Assembly: GCA_963784995.1 (NCBI GenBank) | Contig: CAWATZ010000013.1 | Location: 496,001 to 560,000, forward strand | Source of the DNA: CAWATZ01 sp963784995 | Lineage (GTDB): Bacteria; Planctomycetota; Planctomycetia; Gemmatales; Gemmataceae | Direction: 5' to 3' | DNA: 64,000 bases | Part shown: in pieces, positions 17,056-26,032 of the stretch | Position numbering within the stretch: position 1 is the first letter of the stretch | Layout: each line of letters begins with the position of its first letter | The notes under the pieces: model-generated | Database searches by the model: none | Seen by the model: only the letters and a program-made list of their open reading frames with translations | What the model was told of the DNA's origin: nothing | Translations under genes and position numbers: made by a program

Positions 17056-18738
17056 ATGCCGCTTCCTGGCAACCGCACCAGCCGACTGACCACCGAGGGG
17101 ATGGGCCGGGCGCCCAACCGGGCCATGCTCCGGGCCGTCGGCTTTCTCGACGACGACTTCAGCCGGCCGATGATCGGCGTGGCGTCGCTGTTCAGCGACA
17201 TCACGCCCTGCAACGCCCACCTGGATCGGCTGGCCCGCAAGGGCTGCGAGGGCGTCCGGGCCGGCGGCGGCGTGCCGCAGATCTTCGGCGCTCCGACTGC
17301 CTCCGACGGCATCATGATGGGCCATCAGGGGATGCGCTACAGCCTGGTGTCGCGCGAGGTCATCGCCGACTGTCTGGAAGTGGTCTCCGGCGGCATGAAC
17401 CACGATGGCCTGCTGGCCTTCGGCGGCTGCGACAAGAACATGCCCGGCTGCGTCATGGCGATGGCCCGGCTCAACGTCCCCAGCGTCTTCGTCTATGGCG
17501 GCAGCATCCTGCCCGGCACCGGGCCGGACGGCAGCGACATCGACATCGTGTCCATCTTCGAGGCGGTCGGCCGGTATCAGGCGGACAAGCTCGACGAGAA
17601 GGGAGTCCACGCCATCGAGTGCGAGTCGTGTCCCGGGGCCGGCTCCTGCGGCGGCATGTACACCGCCAACACGATGAGCAGCGCGATCGAGGCCCTGGGC
17701 CTGTCGCTGCCGTACGGGGCCAGCAACCCGGCCGTGTCGTCGGCCAAGGAGCGCGAGTCGTTCCTGGCGGGCAGGGCGCTGCTGCACCTGATCGAGAAGG
17801 ACGTCCGGCCGCGCGACATCATCACCCGGGCGGCGCTGGAGAACGCCTACACGCTGGTGCTGGCCCTGGGCGGCTCGACCAACGCGGTGCTGCACCTGAT
17901 GGCGATTGCCCGCGAGGCCGGCGTGCCCTGGACGCTGGCCGACTTCGATCGGCTGGGCGACAAGGTGCCGCACCTGGCCGACCTCAAGCCGGGCGGCAAG
18001 TACGTCATGAACGACCTGCACCGCGTCGGTGGGACGCCTGCCGTCCTCAAGGCGTTGCTGGAAGCCGGTTTGCTGCACGGTGACTGCCTTACCGTCACGG
18101 GACGGACGCTCGCGGACAATCTGAAGGACGTTGCCAGCGTCTACCGCAAGAAGCAGGACGTGGTCTATCCGCTGGATCGGCCGATGCACGCCACGGGGCA
18201 CCTGGTCATCCTCAAGGGGAACCTGGCTCCGGAGGGAGCGGTGGCCAAGGTGGCGGGGCTGAAGGTGCGCCGCATCACGGGCCCGGCCAAGGTCTTCGAG
18301 GGCGAGGAGGCGTGCTTCGCGGCCATCCAGAAGCGGCAGATCAAGGCGGGCGACGTGGTCGTCATCCGCGGCGAGGGACCGGTCGGCGGGCCGGGCATGC
18401 GCGAGATGCTGTCGGTGACCGCGGCCCTGGTCGGGCAGGGGCTGGGGGACCAGATTGGGCTGATCACCGATGGGCGATTCTCAGGGGGAACACACGGCCT
18501 GGTCGTGGGACACGTCGCTCCGGAGGCGTGGGTGGGTGGGCCGATCGCCCTGCTGCGCGACGGCGACAGCGTTACCATCGATGCCGACCGCAAGCAGCTG
18601 AGCGTGGCCCTGGACGAGGCTGAACTGGGCAAGCGCAAGGCGGGCTGGCAAGCACCGAAGCTGCGGGTGGAACGAGGCGTGCTGGCCAAGTACGCCCGGT
18701 GTGTCCACTCGGCGTCGGAAGGCGCGATCACGTCCTGA
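17056..18738 (+). CDS. ilvD: dihydroxy-acid dehydratase, copy 1
   Basis: A 560-residue IlvD/Edd-family dehydratase that converts 2,3-dihydroxy-isovalerate or -methylvalerate to the 2-oxoacid in Val/Ile/Leu synthesis. Iron-sulphur ligands are present: Cys in 'SDITPCNAH', in 'GGCDKNMPGC' and in 'CESCPGAGSCGGMYTANT'. The C-terminal 'DGRFSGGTHGLVVGH' motif is intact. The start MPLPGNRTSR at 17056 matches the family start. A near-identical full-length copy lies at 26687-28369, and neither shows a frameshift. Having two intact copies with only conservative differences suggests a recent duplication. Confidence 0.95.
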   Translation: MPLPGNRTSRLTTEGMGRAPNRAMLRAVGFLDDDFSRPMIGVASLFSDITPCNAHLDRLARKGCEGVRAGGGVPQIFGAPTASDGIMMGHQGMRYSLVSREVIADCLEVVSGGMNHDGLLAFGGCDKNMPGCVMAMARLNVPSVFVYGGSILPGTGPDGSDIDIVSIFEAVGRYQADKLDEKGVHAIECESCPGAGSCGGMYTANTMSSAIEALGLSLPYGASNPAVSSAKERESFLAGRALLHLIEKDVRPRDIITRAALENAYTLVLALGGSTNAVLHLMAIAREAGVPWTLADFDRLGDKVPHLADLKPGGKYVMNDLHRVGGTPAVLKALLEAGLLHGDCLTVTGRTLADNLKDVASVYRKKQDVVYPLDRPMHATGHLVILKGNLAPEGAVAKVAGLKVRRITGPAKVFEGEEACFAAIQKRQIKAGDVVVIRGEGPVGGPGMREMLSVTAALVGQGLGDQIGLITDGRFSGGTHGLVVGHVAPEAWVGGPIALLRDGDSVTIDADRKQLSVALDEAELGKRKAGWQAPKLRVERGVLAKYARCVHSASEGAITS

Positions 18739-18744
18739 AAACCA

Positions 18745-18775
18745 CTAAGGCGTTTCCAGAAAAATAACTATCCCA
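18745..18775. repeat. ISAzo13 left terminal inverted repeat
   Basis: 31 bp, reverse complement of 19999-20029 with one mismatch (position 9, T versus G). Confidence 0.92.
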
Positions 18776-18808
18776 TAGAATGTCTTCCTTGCAGAGGAGG
18801 ACATTCTC

Positions 18809-20006
18809 ATGGAACTCACGGCCCAGGTCAAGGAGTACCTCCAGGGTACAGCCGATATGTTACGCGGCGTGGATCGACGTCTTTTCATGGCACGAACGGT
18901 CCGGATCCTCGGTCCCGATGGGCAACGGCGGGCCGAGCGCGAACTGCGGTGGAACCGAGGAACCATCCGCAAAGGGATGCACGAACTGACCACGGGCATC
19001 CGCTGCGTCGATGCCTTTTGCCTGCGTGGACGCAAACGTGCCGAAGAACACCTCCCCAATCTGCTCACCGACATCACGGCCCTCGTCGATGCCCAATGCC
19101 AAACCGACCCGTCGTTCCAGACGCAACGGTTGTACACGCGGTTGACCGCCGCCCGGGTCCGAGAACAGTTGCTTCTGCAGAAGGGCTACACCCAGGAGCA
19201 GTTGCCCACTGCCGAAACCATCCGTTGCAAGATCCATCAACTTGGCTACTATCTCCGCAAGGTCCAGAAGTGCCAGCCAAAAAAAAGTTAAAGCAGACCA
19301 ATGCAAACCAACTGCACCAACTGCATGGCCAAGCGGAAGAGGCGGACAACGTGTTGCGTTTGTCCCTGGACACCAAGGCGAAGGTCAAAATCGGCCTGTT
19401 TTCCCGTGAGGGCGACAACTGGGTCGAGGTCAAGGCGCTGGATCACGACTTCAAGCCGGAGGCGACCTTGTCCCCCTTCGGTATCTTGTTGCCACGCTCT
19501 CAGGATCTGTTCCTGTACTTGGCACGCTCCCGCGTCACCAGTGATTTCATCGTTGATGTGTTGGAGCACTGGTGGGAAGGGGTGCGCGGGCAGTTCCCCC
19601 AGATCGACACGCTGCTGATCAACCAAGACAACGGGCCGGAGAACCACAGCCGACGAACCCAATTCCTCAAGCGCATCGTGGCCTTCGGCCAGAAGCAGCA
19701 GTTGACCATCCGGCTGGCCTACTATCCGCCGTATCATAGCAAGTACAACCCCATCGAGCGGTGCTGGGGTGTTTTGGAAAACCACTGGAACGGCGTCTTG
19801 CTGGAGAGCATCCAGACCGCCTTGCGGTTTGCCCAGACATGACCTGGCACGGCAAGCATCCGTTCGTCCAGTTGATCGACAAAAGCTACCACAAAGGTGT
19901 CAAATTGACTGCCGCCGAGATGAAGGAGTTGGAAACGCAAGTGCAACGGCTCCCCGGCCTGGAGAAGTGGTTCGTTGACATCCCCTCAGGGGTGATCCTG
20001 GGATAG
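18809..20006 (+). CDS. ISAzo13 transposase, three overlapping frame segments
   Basis: Segment 1 (18809-19291) begins MELTAQVKEYLQGTADMLRG with an HTH-type N-terminus. It ends at an A8-G run (19279-19287) where a -1 shift leads into segment 2, the catalytic core ('LLINQDNGPENHSRR' and 'YYPPYHSKYNPIERCWG', the DDE-type Asp and Glu motifs). Segment 2 stops at 19842 in 'ACATGACC'. A second -1 step continues into 'MTWHGKHPFVQLIDKSYH' to 20006. The A8 site fits programmed frameshifting; the second break is more likely a lost A. The assembled protein has the normal family length and order. Confidence 0.85.
19279..19287 (+). promoter_or_regulatory. candidate -1 ribosomal frameshift site (A8-G)
   Basis: AAAAAAAAG lies exactly where the transposase frame must step back by one, a few codons before the stop of the first segment. 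Runs of this kind are standard slippery sites in insertion sequences. An assembly indel in the run is the alternative. Confidence 0.5.
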
Positions 20007-20029
20007 TTATTTTTCTGGAACCGCCTTAG
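19999..20029. repeat. ISAzo13 right terminal inverted repeat
   Basis: 31 bp, reverse complement of 18745-18775 with one mismatch. The TAA stop of the neighbouring IS66 tnpA (20026-20028) lies inside it. Confidence 0.92.
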
Positions 20030-20433
20030 CAGGAGACACCTCCCAGCACCGTGAGGAGTTGGGGCAGCGCTTGGGGGTCGCAGTGCTGGGGCAGGCGCAG
20101 ACGCAGGCCGTTGGGCAACAGCACTTCGAGAATCAGGTCCGCAGTGCCGGGCGTCCCCCGTGGGTCAGGGTGCGGCAGTCGGAGCGGCACAAAGAAGGGT
20201 AAGGGGGCAGGTTGGCTGGGCTGTTGTGGCCCAGGCGTCGAGCGCGGCGGTGTTGCTGGAGCCGGTTGGTCACGCAGCCGCAGAGTGCGTTTCCAGGCCC
20301 AGAAGGAGTGCAGCGGGAGTTGCTGGCGTCGGCAATACTGTGCGCCGCTGAGCCCCGAACGCTCAAAGCGTTGCAGGGTTTGCCGCCAGAACTGTTCTTT
20401 GTGCCGATCGCGCGGTTGTCCGAGTGTTGCCAT
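20026..20433 (-). CDS. tnpA: IS66 accessory protein TnpA
   Basis: About 135 residues from the ATG at 20433 (AGGAGA upstream). The N-terminal HTH is 'HKEQFWRQTLQRFERSGLSG' then 'AQYCRRQQLPLHSFWAWKRT'. The C-terminus has 'LEVLLPNGLRLRLPQHCDPQ' and ends GVSC, typical of IS66 orf1. TnpA helps the IS66 transposase TnpC recognise the ends. The stop codon lies within the ISAzo13 terminal repeat, so the distal part of the IS66 was lost at this junction. tnpB and tnpC are absent. Confidence 0.85.
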   Translation of the reverse strand: MATLGQPRDRHKEQFWRQTLQRFERSGLSGAQYCRRQQLPLHSFWAWKRTLRLRDQPAPATPPRSTPGPQQPSQPAPLPFFVPLRLPHPDPRGTPGTADLILEVLLPNGLRLRLPQHCDPQALPQLLTVLGGVSC

Positions 20434-20522
20434 CAGGCTTCTCCTGAAAAGGGTACAGGGCGAGTCGAATCCAGGAAAAGCTACCAAACCGTTCAAGGAT
20501 GGGGTTTACCGGACGCTTACAA
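20030..20522 (-). mobile_element. IS66-family remnant (one end plus tnpA)
   Basis: The outer end is the typical GTAAGCGTCCGGTAAACCCC IS66 terminus (read on the minus strand from 20522). tnpA follows, and the element then stops abruptly at the right end of ISAzo13. The right boundary at 20522/20523 falls inside the SdrD-like gene, so the insertion truncated that gene. Confidence 0.85.
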
Positions 20523-23500
20523 AAAGTCCACCATTCTCAGTCATCGAGCCAGTGGCAGAAAGGGAGAAGACATCGGTCTGCGAGCGAAGAGAGCCAGCCC
20601 GAAAATCGTTGTCTCCCGTGTAAGGCGACAACACCCAAGGCGACGGATAACTAATAACCACCTGATACTGACCGGTAGCCAGACCAGTGAAACTGTAGTT
20701 ACCGTTAGAATCAGTTGTTGTTACGGCAATGAGGTTGTCATTGTTATCGTAAAGATACACATTGACACTCGCCACACCGCCTTGACCATCGTTGTTATAA
20801 CCATCATCATTGGCGTCGTTCCAGATAGTGCCGCTGACAACGCCATTGAGAGAGGTAACGGGCGCAAGACCCCCATTCTCAACTGCCGTACCATTCTGGG
20901 AAAGACTGAAGACACCAGTTGTCCCGGCATCAGAACCAAAATAAACCGAAAAAGCATTGTCGGAAGTTTTCGAGGACAATACCCAATCGTCTGTGAAAGA
21001 GATCTCGATTTGGTACTGACCGGCAGCTAGACCGGTAAAACTGTAATTGCCGTTGGCATCCGTGGTAGTGGTGGAAATGCCATTGCCGTTGCTATCTTCC
21101 AAAGTAAGCGAAATACCGGAAACGCCACCAGCATCATCATTGTTGTACCCGTCGTCATTGGCGTCGTTGAAGATGTTACCGATGATGGTATTAGCTGGTC
21201 CCGAACTGCCATTGGTCGGTGCTAAACCGCCATTCTCTGTTGCTGTACTATTGTAAGCAACACTGAAAACAGAAGTTTGAGTACCAAGACTACCGGAAGA
21301 AAAAGCGTTGTCGCTGGTCGAGGGTGACAATGACCACGAACTGCTGTCGTAAGTGATAACGACTTGATATTGACCGGCAGCTAGACCGGTGAAACTGTAA
21401 TTGCCGTTGTTGTCTGTAATTGTGTAGGCGATCAAATTCTGATTGTTATCATACAACGAAACGCCGACACCAGAAACGCCACCGTCATCATCATTGTTGT
21501 AGCCATCATCATTGGCATCATCGAAGATGTTACCACTGACAACCGAATTACTGGTCGGTGCCAAACCGCCATTCTCTGTTGCTGTACTATTGTAAGCAAC
21601 ACTGAAAACAGAAGTTTGATCGCCAAGGCTGCCAGAAGAAAAAGCATTATCGCTGGTCGAAGGCGACACAGCCCAATCATTGGTATCATAAGTAATGACT
21701 ACTCGATACTCACCAGGAGCCACACCAGAAAAACTGTAATTGCCGTTGTCATCTGTGATTGTGGAATCAATCAGGTTCTGATTGTTGTCATACAACGAAA
21801 CACCAATGTCGGAAACACCACCGTCATTGTCGTTGTTGTAACCATCGTCATTGGCATCATTAAAGATGTTACCGTTGACGACCGAACTATTAGGTGCAAG
21901 ACCGCCATTCTCAGTAGCGCCAGTGCTGCCAACACTAAAAACAGAGGTCTGAGCGCCAAGACTACCGGAAGAAAAAGCGTTGTCGCTGGTCGAAGGCGAC
22001 AACAACCACGAGCTGTTATCGTAAGTGATAACCAACTGATAAGTGCCAGTAGACAACCCTGTAAAAGTATAATTGCCGTTGTTGTCTGTCGTTGTACTGG
22101 TAATCAGGTTTTGATTATCGTCATAGAGCGAAACCCCAACGTCAGAAACACCACCATCATCGTCGTTATTGTAACCATCGTCATTAGCATCATCGAAAAT
22201 GTTACCATTGATGGTGACAGGAGGACTAGCTCCTGGTGCAAGACCGCCATTCTCAGTAGCGCCAGTGCTACCAACGCTGAAAACGGAAGTTTGAGTGCCA
22301 AGATCGCCAGGAGCAAAAGCATTATCGCTGGTCGAAGGCGACACAGCCCAGGAATTACTATATCCCAAGGTAATCAGGTACAAACCACCATTCAGTCCGG
22401 TGAAACTGTAGTTGCCATTGCTATCCGTAGTTGTACTGGCGATAAAAGTCTCATTGTCATCGTACAATGAAACAGTAACACCTGAAACGCCACCGTCACC
22501 GTCGTTGTTGTAGCCATCATCATTGGCATCATCGAAGATGTTGCCGTTAACAGTGGCGTCAGTAGTGCAAAGTCCAGCGTTCAAAGTCAAGGAATCGTCA
22601 AAACCCACACTGAAAACACTGCTTTGAGTGCCAAGACTGCCAGGAACGAAGACATTGACAGACGTAGAAGGTGACAAAATCCAAGAGTTGCCATAACTGA
22701 TGGCAACCTGATACTGACAGGCAGACAAACCAGTAAAGCTGTAATCGCCATTGCTATCCGTAGTTGTACTGGCAATCAAGTTGTCGTTGCCGTCATACAA
22801 CGAAACGCCGACACCAGAAACGCCGCCGTCATCATCGTTGTTGTAGCCATCGCCATTTGCATCGTTGAAGACAGTGCCACTGACGGTAGCATCGTTGGTG
22901 CCAAAAAAGATGCCAGCATCAACATCGTCTACTTCACCATTGACCCAAAAAGCACTGGTTTTCCCAGAAATCGTTCCAGGGACACTGTTGTCGGTGGTTA
23001 CATCGGAAGAGTCATCGGGAGCATCTTGATTGGACGGTGAAAAAACACCATTCCCAGACATGGTGAAGGTGACATAATAATTGACACCATCAGTCAAGTT
23101 GTCGAACTCATAGTTGCCATTGCTGTCTGTTGTTGTGGTGTTAATCAAATCATTGTTATCGTCGTAGAGAGCAACGGCGACTCCAGACACGGCGGCATCA
23201 CCGGCATCGATTCCGTTATCCACGGCATCGTTAAAAACCATTCCCTCGACTTTTGCGGGTGCAGCCACTGGATTAATTAAATCAAACTGTTTTTTTGTGT
23301 ATGCGGGAGTCCAAGTGGTGCCATTGCCTCTCCATCCGAGTGGTGTGCCAAACTGACCGGTTATTTTATCATCCTCGCCACCTGTTATCTTCATAACATT
23401 ACGAGTTCCAACGGCTACCCCCTTACCAATCGTGTAACAGTAGAATGAATCAGTGTTATCAATCGAGATATTATTGGCGAAAACACCGTCGCCATTCTTA

Positions 23501-24486
23501 TTGGCTATCGGCACTTCAAACGAAAGTACGCTGTTCGCCATAGTAAGATTACCATTGATCTGAAGTGCGGAATAAAATCCCTTTACTCCGTTGTCTCCAA
23601 GCCTGAGAGTGGCATTTTGCATGGAAACATTGCCTGTGACAGTAGAAAGACCGGTTTCTGCTGTCTTCAGAAAGCCGCCGGTAATCCCTAAGCCTTGTCC
23701 AACAGCGCATCGAATGACTGCCCCACTATCGATAAAAACAGTGCCTGCACTATTGATGTTAGCATCTATAATTCCTGTACTGCCGTTAAAGTTGAGTACA
23801 CCGTCGCTAGACACTTGAGTGGTAGAACCATTGATTGTGTTAACAATCATTTTTGGTGCGCCACGGGTACTAGTAAAGTTGACAGTTCCAGGTGAAGCAG
23901 TAGGTGCTGCCGGCGGGGCTGCATAGGTGTAGCCATCATGAATGTTGGCATTAAGATCTACTAACTTGGAAAAAGTCAGCGTGCCGTTTCCTCCGACCCA
24001 CACATCCAATTGATTGGCGGTTTTAAGCGGCATGTTCATCTCTGTGCCCAAGTAATTCAAAGTGCCGCCAGAAACAACAAAATTGCTCGGATGATTGATC
24101 GATGTAATCTCGCAAGAAGGTCCAATAGTTCCGCCACCCACAATCAAGGTTGCCTTATCTAGTTGTATTCGTCCAGTCCAAGCCCCCAAAATAGTGCCGC
24201 AAGTAACAGTGCAGTTGGTGAAATCACATTGGGTCGATATCGCGTTAGAAGCACTTGTAAAAGAAAGATAGTCCTCAGCACCGATCGGACGACTCAATCG
24301 CACCACACCAGGTTGATCAGTACTCTTCACTATCCAGTTGTTTTGTGTATTACCATCAGTGCTGACCCCTACGGGGCTCCACAAGAGAACATCCCCAGTA
24401 GGAACAAGTCTCGATTCTAGATGTTCCAAGGCGGGAACAAAACGATTGCGAGTAGAACTGGACAAAGAATTCTTTCGGAAAAACAT
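20506..24486 (-). CDS. secreted SdrD/Cna_B-repeat adhesin-like protein, 3' end cut by IS66
   Basis: 1,326 codons. The N-terminus carries the planctomycete extracellular motif 'PALEHLESRLVPTGD' instead of a classical signal. Residues about 35-400 are beta-helix-like ('TLIVGGGTIGPSCEITSINH'). Residues about 410-1320 are eight SdrD_B/Cna_B-type repeats of roughly 115 residues, each opening like 'GNIFDDANDDGYNNDDDGGV' and closing 'ENGGLAP'; the Asp-rich loops suggest Ca binding. The eighth repeat stops at 'ENGGLF' and the last codons (VSVR) come from the IS66 end. The gene is AT-rich compared with its neighbours, pointing to acquisition or unusual repeat composition. Confidence 0.85.
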   Translation of the reverse strand: MFFRKNSLSSSTRNRFVPALEHLESRLVPTGDVLLWSPVGVSTDGNTQNNWIVKSTDQPGVVRLSRPIGAEDYLSFTSASNAISTQCDFTNCTVTCGTILGAWTGRIQLDKATLIVGGGTIGPSCEITSINHPSNFVVSGGTLNYLGTEMNMPLKTANQLDVWVGGNGTLTFSKLVDLNANIHDGYTYAAPPAAPTASPGTVNFTSTRGAPKMIVNTINGSTTQVSSDGVLNFNGSTGIIDANINSAGTVFIDSGAVIRCAVGQGLGITGGFLKTAETGLSTVTGNVSMQNATLRLGDNGVKGFYSALQINGNLTMANSVLSFEVPIANKNGDGVFANNISIDNTDSFYCYTIGKGVAVGTRNVMKITGGEDDKITGQFGTPLGWRGNGTTWTPAYTKKQFDLINPVAAPAKVEGMVFNDAVDNGIDAGDAAVSGVAVALYDDNNDLINTTTTDSNGNYEFDNLTDGVNYYVTFTMSGNGVFSPSNQDAPDDSSDVTTDNSVPGTISGKTSAFWVNGEVDDVDAGIFFGTNDATVSGTVFNDANGDGYNNDDDGGVSGVGVSLYDGNDNLIASTTTDSNGDYSFTGLSACQYQVAISYGNSWILSPSTSVNVFVPGSLGTQSSVFSVGFDDSLTLNAGLCTTDATVNGNIFDDANDDGYNNDGDGGVSGVTVSLYDDNETFIASTTTDSNGNYSFTGLNGGLYLITLGYSNSWAVSPSTSDNAFAPGDLGTQTSVFSVGSTGATENGGLAPGASPPVTINGNIFDDANDDGYNNDDDGGVSDVGVSLYDDNQNLITSTTTDNNGNYTFTGLSTGTYQLVITYDNSSWLLSPSTSDNAFSSGSLGAQTSVFSVGSTGATENGGLAPNSSVVNGNIFNDANDDGYNNDNDGGVSDIGVSLYDNNQNLIDSTITDDNGNYSFSGVAPGEYRVVITYDTNDWAVSPSTSDNAFSSGSLGDQTSVFSVAYNSTATENGGLAPTSNSVVSGNIFDDANDDGYNNDDDGGVSGVGVSLYDNNQNLIAYTITDNNGNYSFTGLAAGQYQVVITYDSSSWSLSPSTSDNAFSSGSLGTQTSVFSVAYNSTATENGGLAPTNGSSGPANTIIGNIFNDANDDGYNNDDAGGVSGISLTLEDSNGNGISTTTTDANGNYSFTGLAAGQYQIEISFTDDWVLSSKTSDNAFSVYFGSDAGTTGVFSLSQNGTAVENGGLAPVTSLNGVVSGTIWNDANDDGYNNDGQGGVASVNVYLYDNNDNLIAVTTTDSNGNYSFTGLATGQYQVVISYPSPWVLSPYTGDNDFRAGSLRSQTDVFSLSATGSMTENGGLFVSVR

Positions 24487-24566
24487 AGCAGGCTCCTTTT
24501 GGATCTGAGCAACACCTTAGTTGCTACATTGTTCTAGTTTTCAAGCCGGGACACAGCGTCCCTGTT

Positions 24567-25403
24567 TCATGGCTCTTGCTTCAATTTAAGTAAATGGTCA
24601 ATCTTACACCCAGGAAGAGCTTTCTGCAACTCACGCACTCCTGCATCTGTTACCTTGGTCTGAACAAGCTTTAGCGACATCAGGTTTTTCACTTTCGCAA
24701 GTTCGTTTAGACCCGCATCCGTCACTTTGGTTCCATACAAGTCAAGCGACGACAGGTTTTTCAGTTTGGCGATTTCCCTCATTCCCGCATCCGTGACCTG
24801 AGTATTACTGAGATCAAGCAACGACAGTTTTCCCAGTTTAGCAAGTTCCTTTAGCCCTGCATCCGTCACCTGAGTACCAGTGAGATCAAGCAACGTCAGC
24901 TTTTCCAGTTTGACGATTTCCTTTAGCCCTGCATCCGTGATCTCAACCCCAATGAGGTCAAGCGACGACAGGTTTTTCAGTTTGACAAGCTCCTTTAGTC
25001 CTGCATCCGTCACCTGAGTATAACTGAGGGTCAGCGACGACAGGTTTTTCAGTTTGGCGATTTCCTTCATTCCCGCATCTGTTACCTGAGCAGTATCACG
25101 GAAAGTAAGGGACCATAGATTATTCAGTTTAGCAAGCTCCTTCAGTCCCGCATCCGTTACCCCAATGGCAATGTGTAATATAACTCTACAAGAAAGAGCC
25201 GGCAGTTTCTTTAGGTCATCGTCCTTGATACAAAGGAATTGAATGTATACAATCGTTTGCTTGCTTTGCAAATCCTGGTCGAGAAAGAAACTCCCTCCCG
25301 CCTTCTTCACTGCCTCAAGTTCTTCCTTGGTCGGTTGAACAAATCGGTCAGGAAGCGGTGCAGAGAGAGACAGTCCGCTCGCCAGCAGCAACATTGCAAC
25401 CAT
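24567..25403 (-). CDS. secreted leucine-rich-repeat protein
   Basis: About 278 residues from the ATG at 25403 (AAGGGG upstream). This start leaves a signal peptide 'MVAMLLLASGLSLSAPLPDR'. The body is eight to nine 24-residue LRRs of the planctomycete type ('VTDAGLKELAKLGKLSLLDL', 'VTDAGMREIAKLKNLSSLDL') forming a solenoid for protein binding. The last unit ends 'VTDAGVRELQKALPGCKI', the usual cap. Like the adjacent SdrD-like gene it is AT-richer than the surroundings. Both are extracytoplasmic and on the same strand, but no direct link is proven. Confidence 0.8.
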   Translation of the reverse strand: MVAMLLLASGLSLSAPLPDRFVQPTKEELEAVKKAGGSFFLDQDLQSKQTIVYIQFLCIKDDDLKKLPALSCRVILHIAIGVTDAGLKELAKLNNLWSLTFRDTAQVTDAGMKEIAKLKNLSSLTLSYTQVTDAGLKELVKLKNLSSLDLIGVEITDAGLKEIVKLEKLTLLDLTGTQVTDAGLKELAKLGKLSLLDLSNTQVTDAGMREIAKLKNLSSLDLYGTKVTDAGLNELAKVKNLMSLKLVQTKVTDAGVRELQKALPGCKIDHLLKLKQEP

Positions 25404-25482
25404 TGCTTTTTCCCCTTTCTTGATGAACTCGCAGGCAAACACACCTTGCATGATAGCAAACTCGGCGTCAAACCAATTTGCA

Positions 25483-25593
25483 TCAGGCTGAGTAGACATA
25501 TCCCAACCAATTGACACTCTGATAACCTATCCACTGCATGGATCGATCCGGAGTAATTGGGAAGTCATCTGGTGGAGTTGTGGTGTGCGCCAT
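25483..25593 (-). CDS. possible small protein, 36 residues
   Basis: ATG at 25593 with GAGGAG upstream; encodes MAHTTTPPDDFPITPDRSMQ and 16 more residues before a TGA. The ribosome-binding site is good, but the product has no recognisable family. Its end overlaps an upstream extension of the LRR frame. It could be the start of a longer, frameshifted leader of the LRR gene. Confidence 0.25.
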   Translation of the reverse strand: MAHTTTPPDDFPITPDRSMQWIGYQSVNWLGYVYSA

Positions 25594-25745
25594 TGCTCGC
25601 TCCTCTTTAGGAGATATTGGGGATAACAATCTCTACTGTAATGGTACGCTACTGGCTGCTGATTCGGCTGTCAAGCAAAAAACCGGATTTTGTGAAATCT
25701 CGAAATCCCCTTGCCTTCCTTCGTGGGGCAAGGGCGGCTTCTCCT

Positions 25746-25916
25746 TCACCCAGCCTTCTTCAAGGCGTCCTTCTTGATGACCTTCTGTAACGGCACCTCC
25801 TTGATCACCTTCGAGCGCCACAGGGTCCGGCAGTCGGGCGAATCGTGGTAGGCGTACCCTCTGGGCACGATGTAGACGACGGTGCCCTTCTGCACTGGTT
25901 TGGCGGCAGGCGGCAT
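25746..25916 (-). CDS. small hypothetical protein, 56 residues
   Basis: From the ATG at 25916: MPPAAKPVQKGTVVYIVPRG then 'YAYHDSPDCRTLWRSKVIKE' and a Lys-rich tail. The 'Y-H-x-x-x-C-R-x-L' centre resembles small Gemmata proteins of unknown role. The N-terminus may be incomplete because the sequence just upstream is not open in this frame. It is adjacent to the cheB remnant. Confidence 0.35.
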   Translation of the reverse strand: MPPAAKPVQKGTVVYIVPRGYAYHDSPDCRTLWRSKVIKEVPLQKVIKKDALKKAG

Positions 25917-26032
25917 GGCGACTGGGGAGCCTGTCCTGATCCACGAAGCTGAACGAGATCAACGGTGCGGCTCCGGCGTGTTCGGGACTGGGGCCAGCCC
26001 CTCGACACCCCGAACAGCCTCGCAATGCACCA

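Larger units (their letters stand above)
16838..18741. repeat. 1,904-bp direct duplication, copy 1 (ilvD segment)
   Basis: This segment and 26469-28372 have the same length and align base for base without an indel, from CCAGCCGACC to CCTGAAAA. They differ by scattered substitutions. Copy 1 is followed three bases later by the left end of an ISAzo13 element. Confidence 0.93.
18745..20029 (+). mobile_element. ISAzo13-family insertion sequence
   Basis: A 1,285-bp element bounded by 31-bp terminal inverted repeats (18745-18775 and 19999-20029) that match at 30 of 31 positions; the ends read CTAAGGCG...ACTATCCCA. It encodes a DDE transposase of the type first described from Rhodopirellula. It is inserted between ilvD copy 1 and the truncated end of an IS66 element. 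No convincing target-site duplication is visible, as expected if one flank has been rearranged. Confidence 0.9.

Noticed and set aside
21000..22950. Regularly spaced repeats suggesting a CRISPR array
   Set aside because: The period is about 340 bp and in frame; it is the coding repeat of an SdrD-like protein, not short repeats with spacers.
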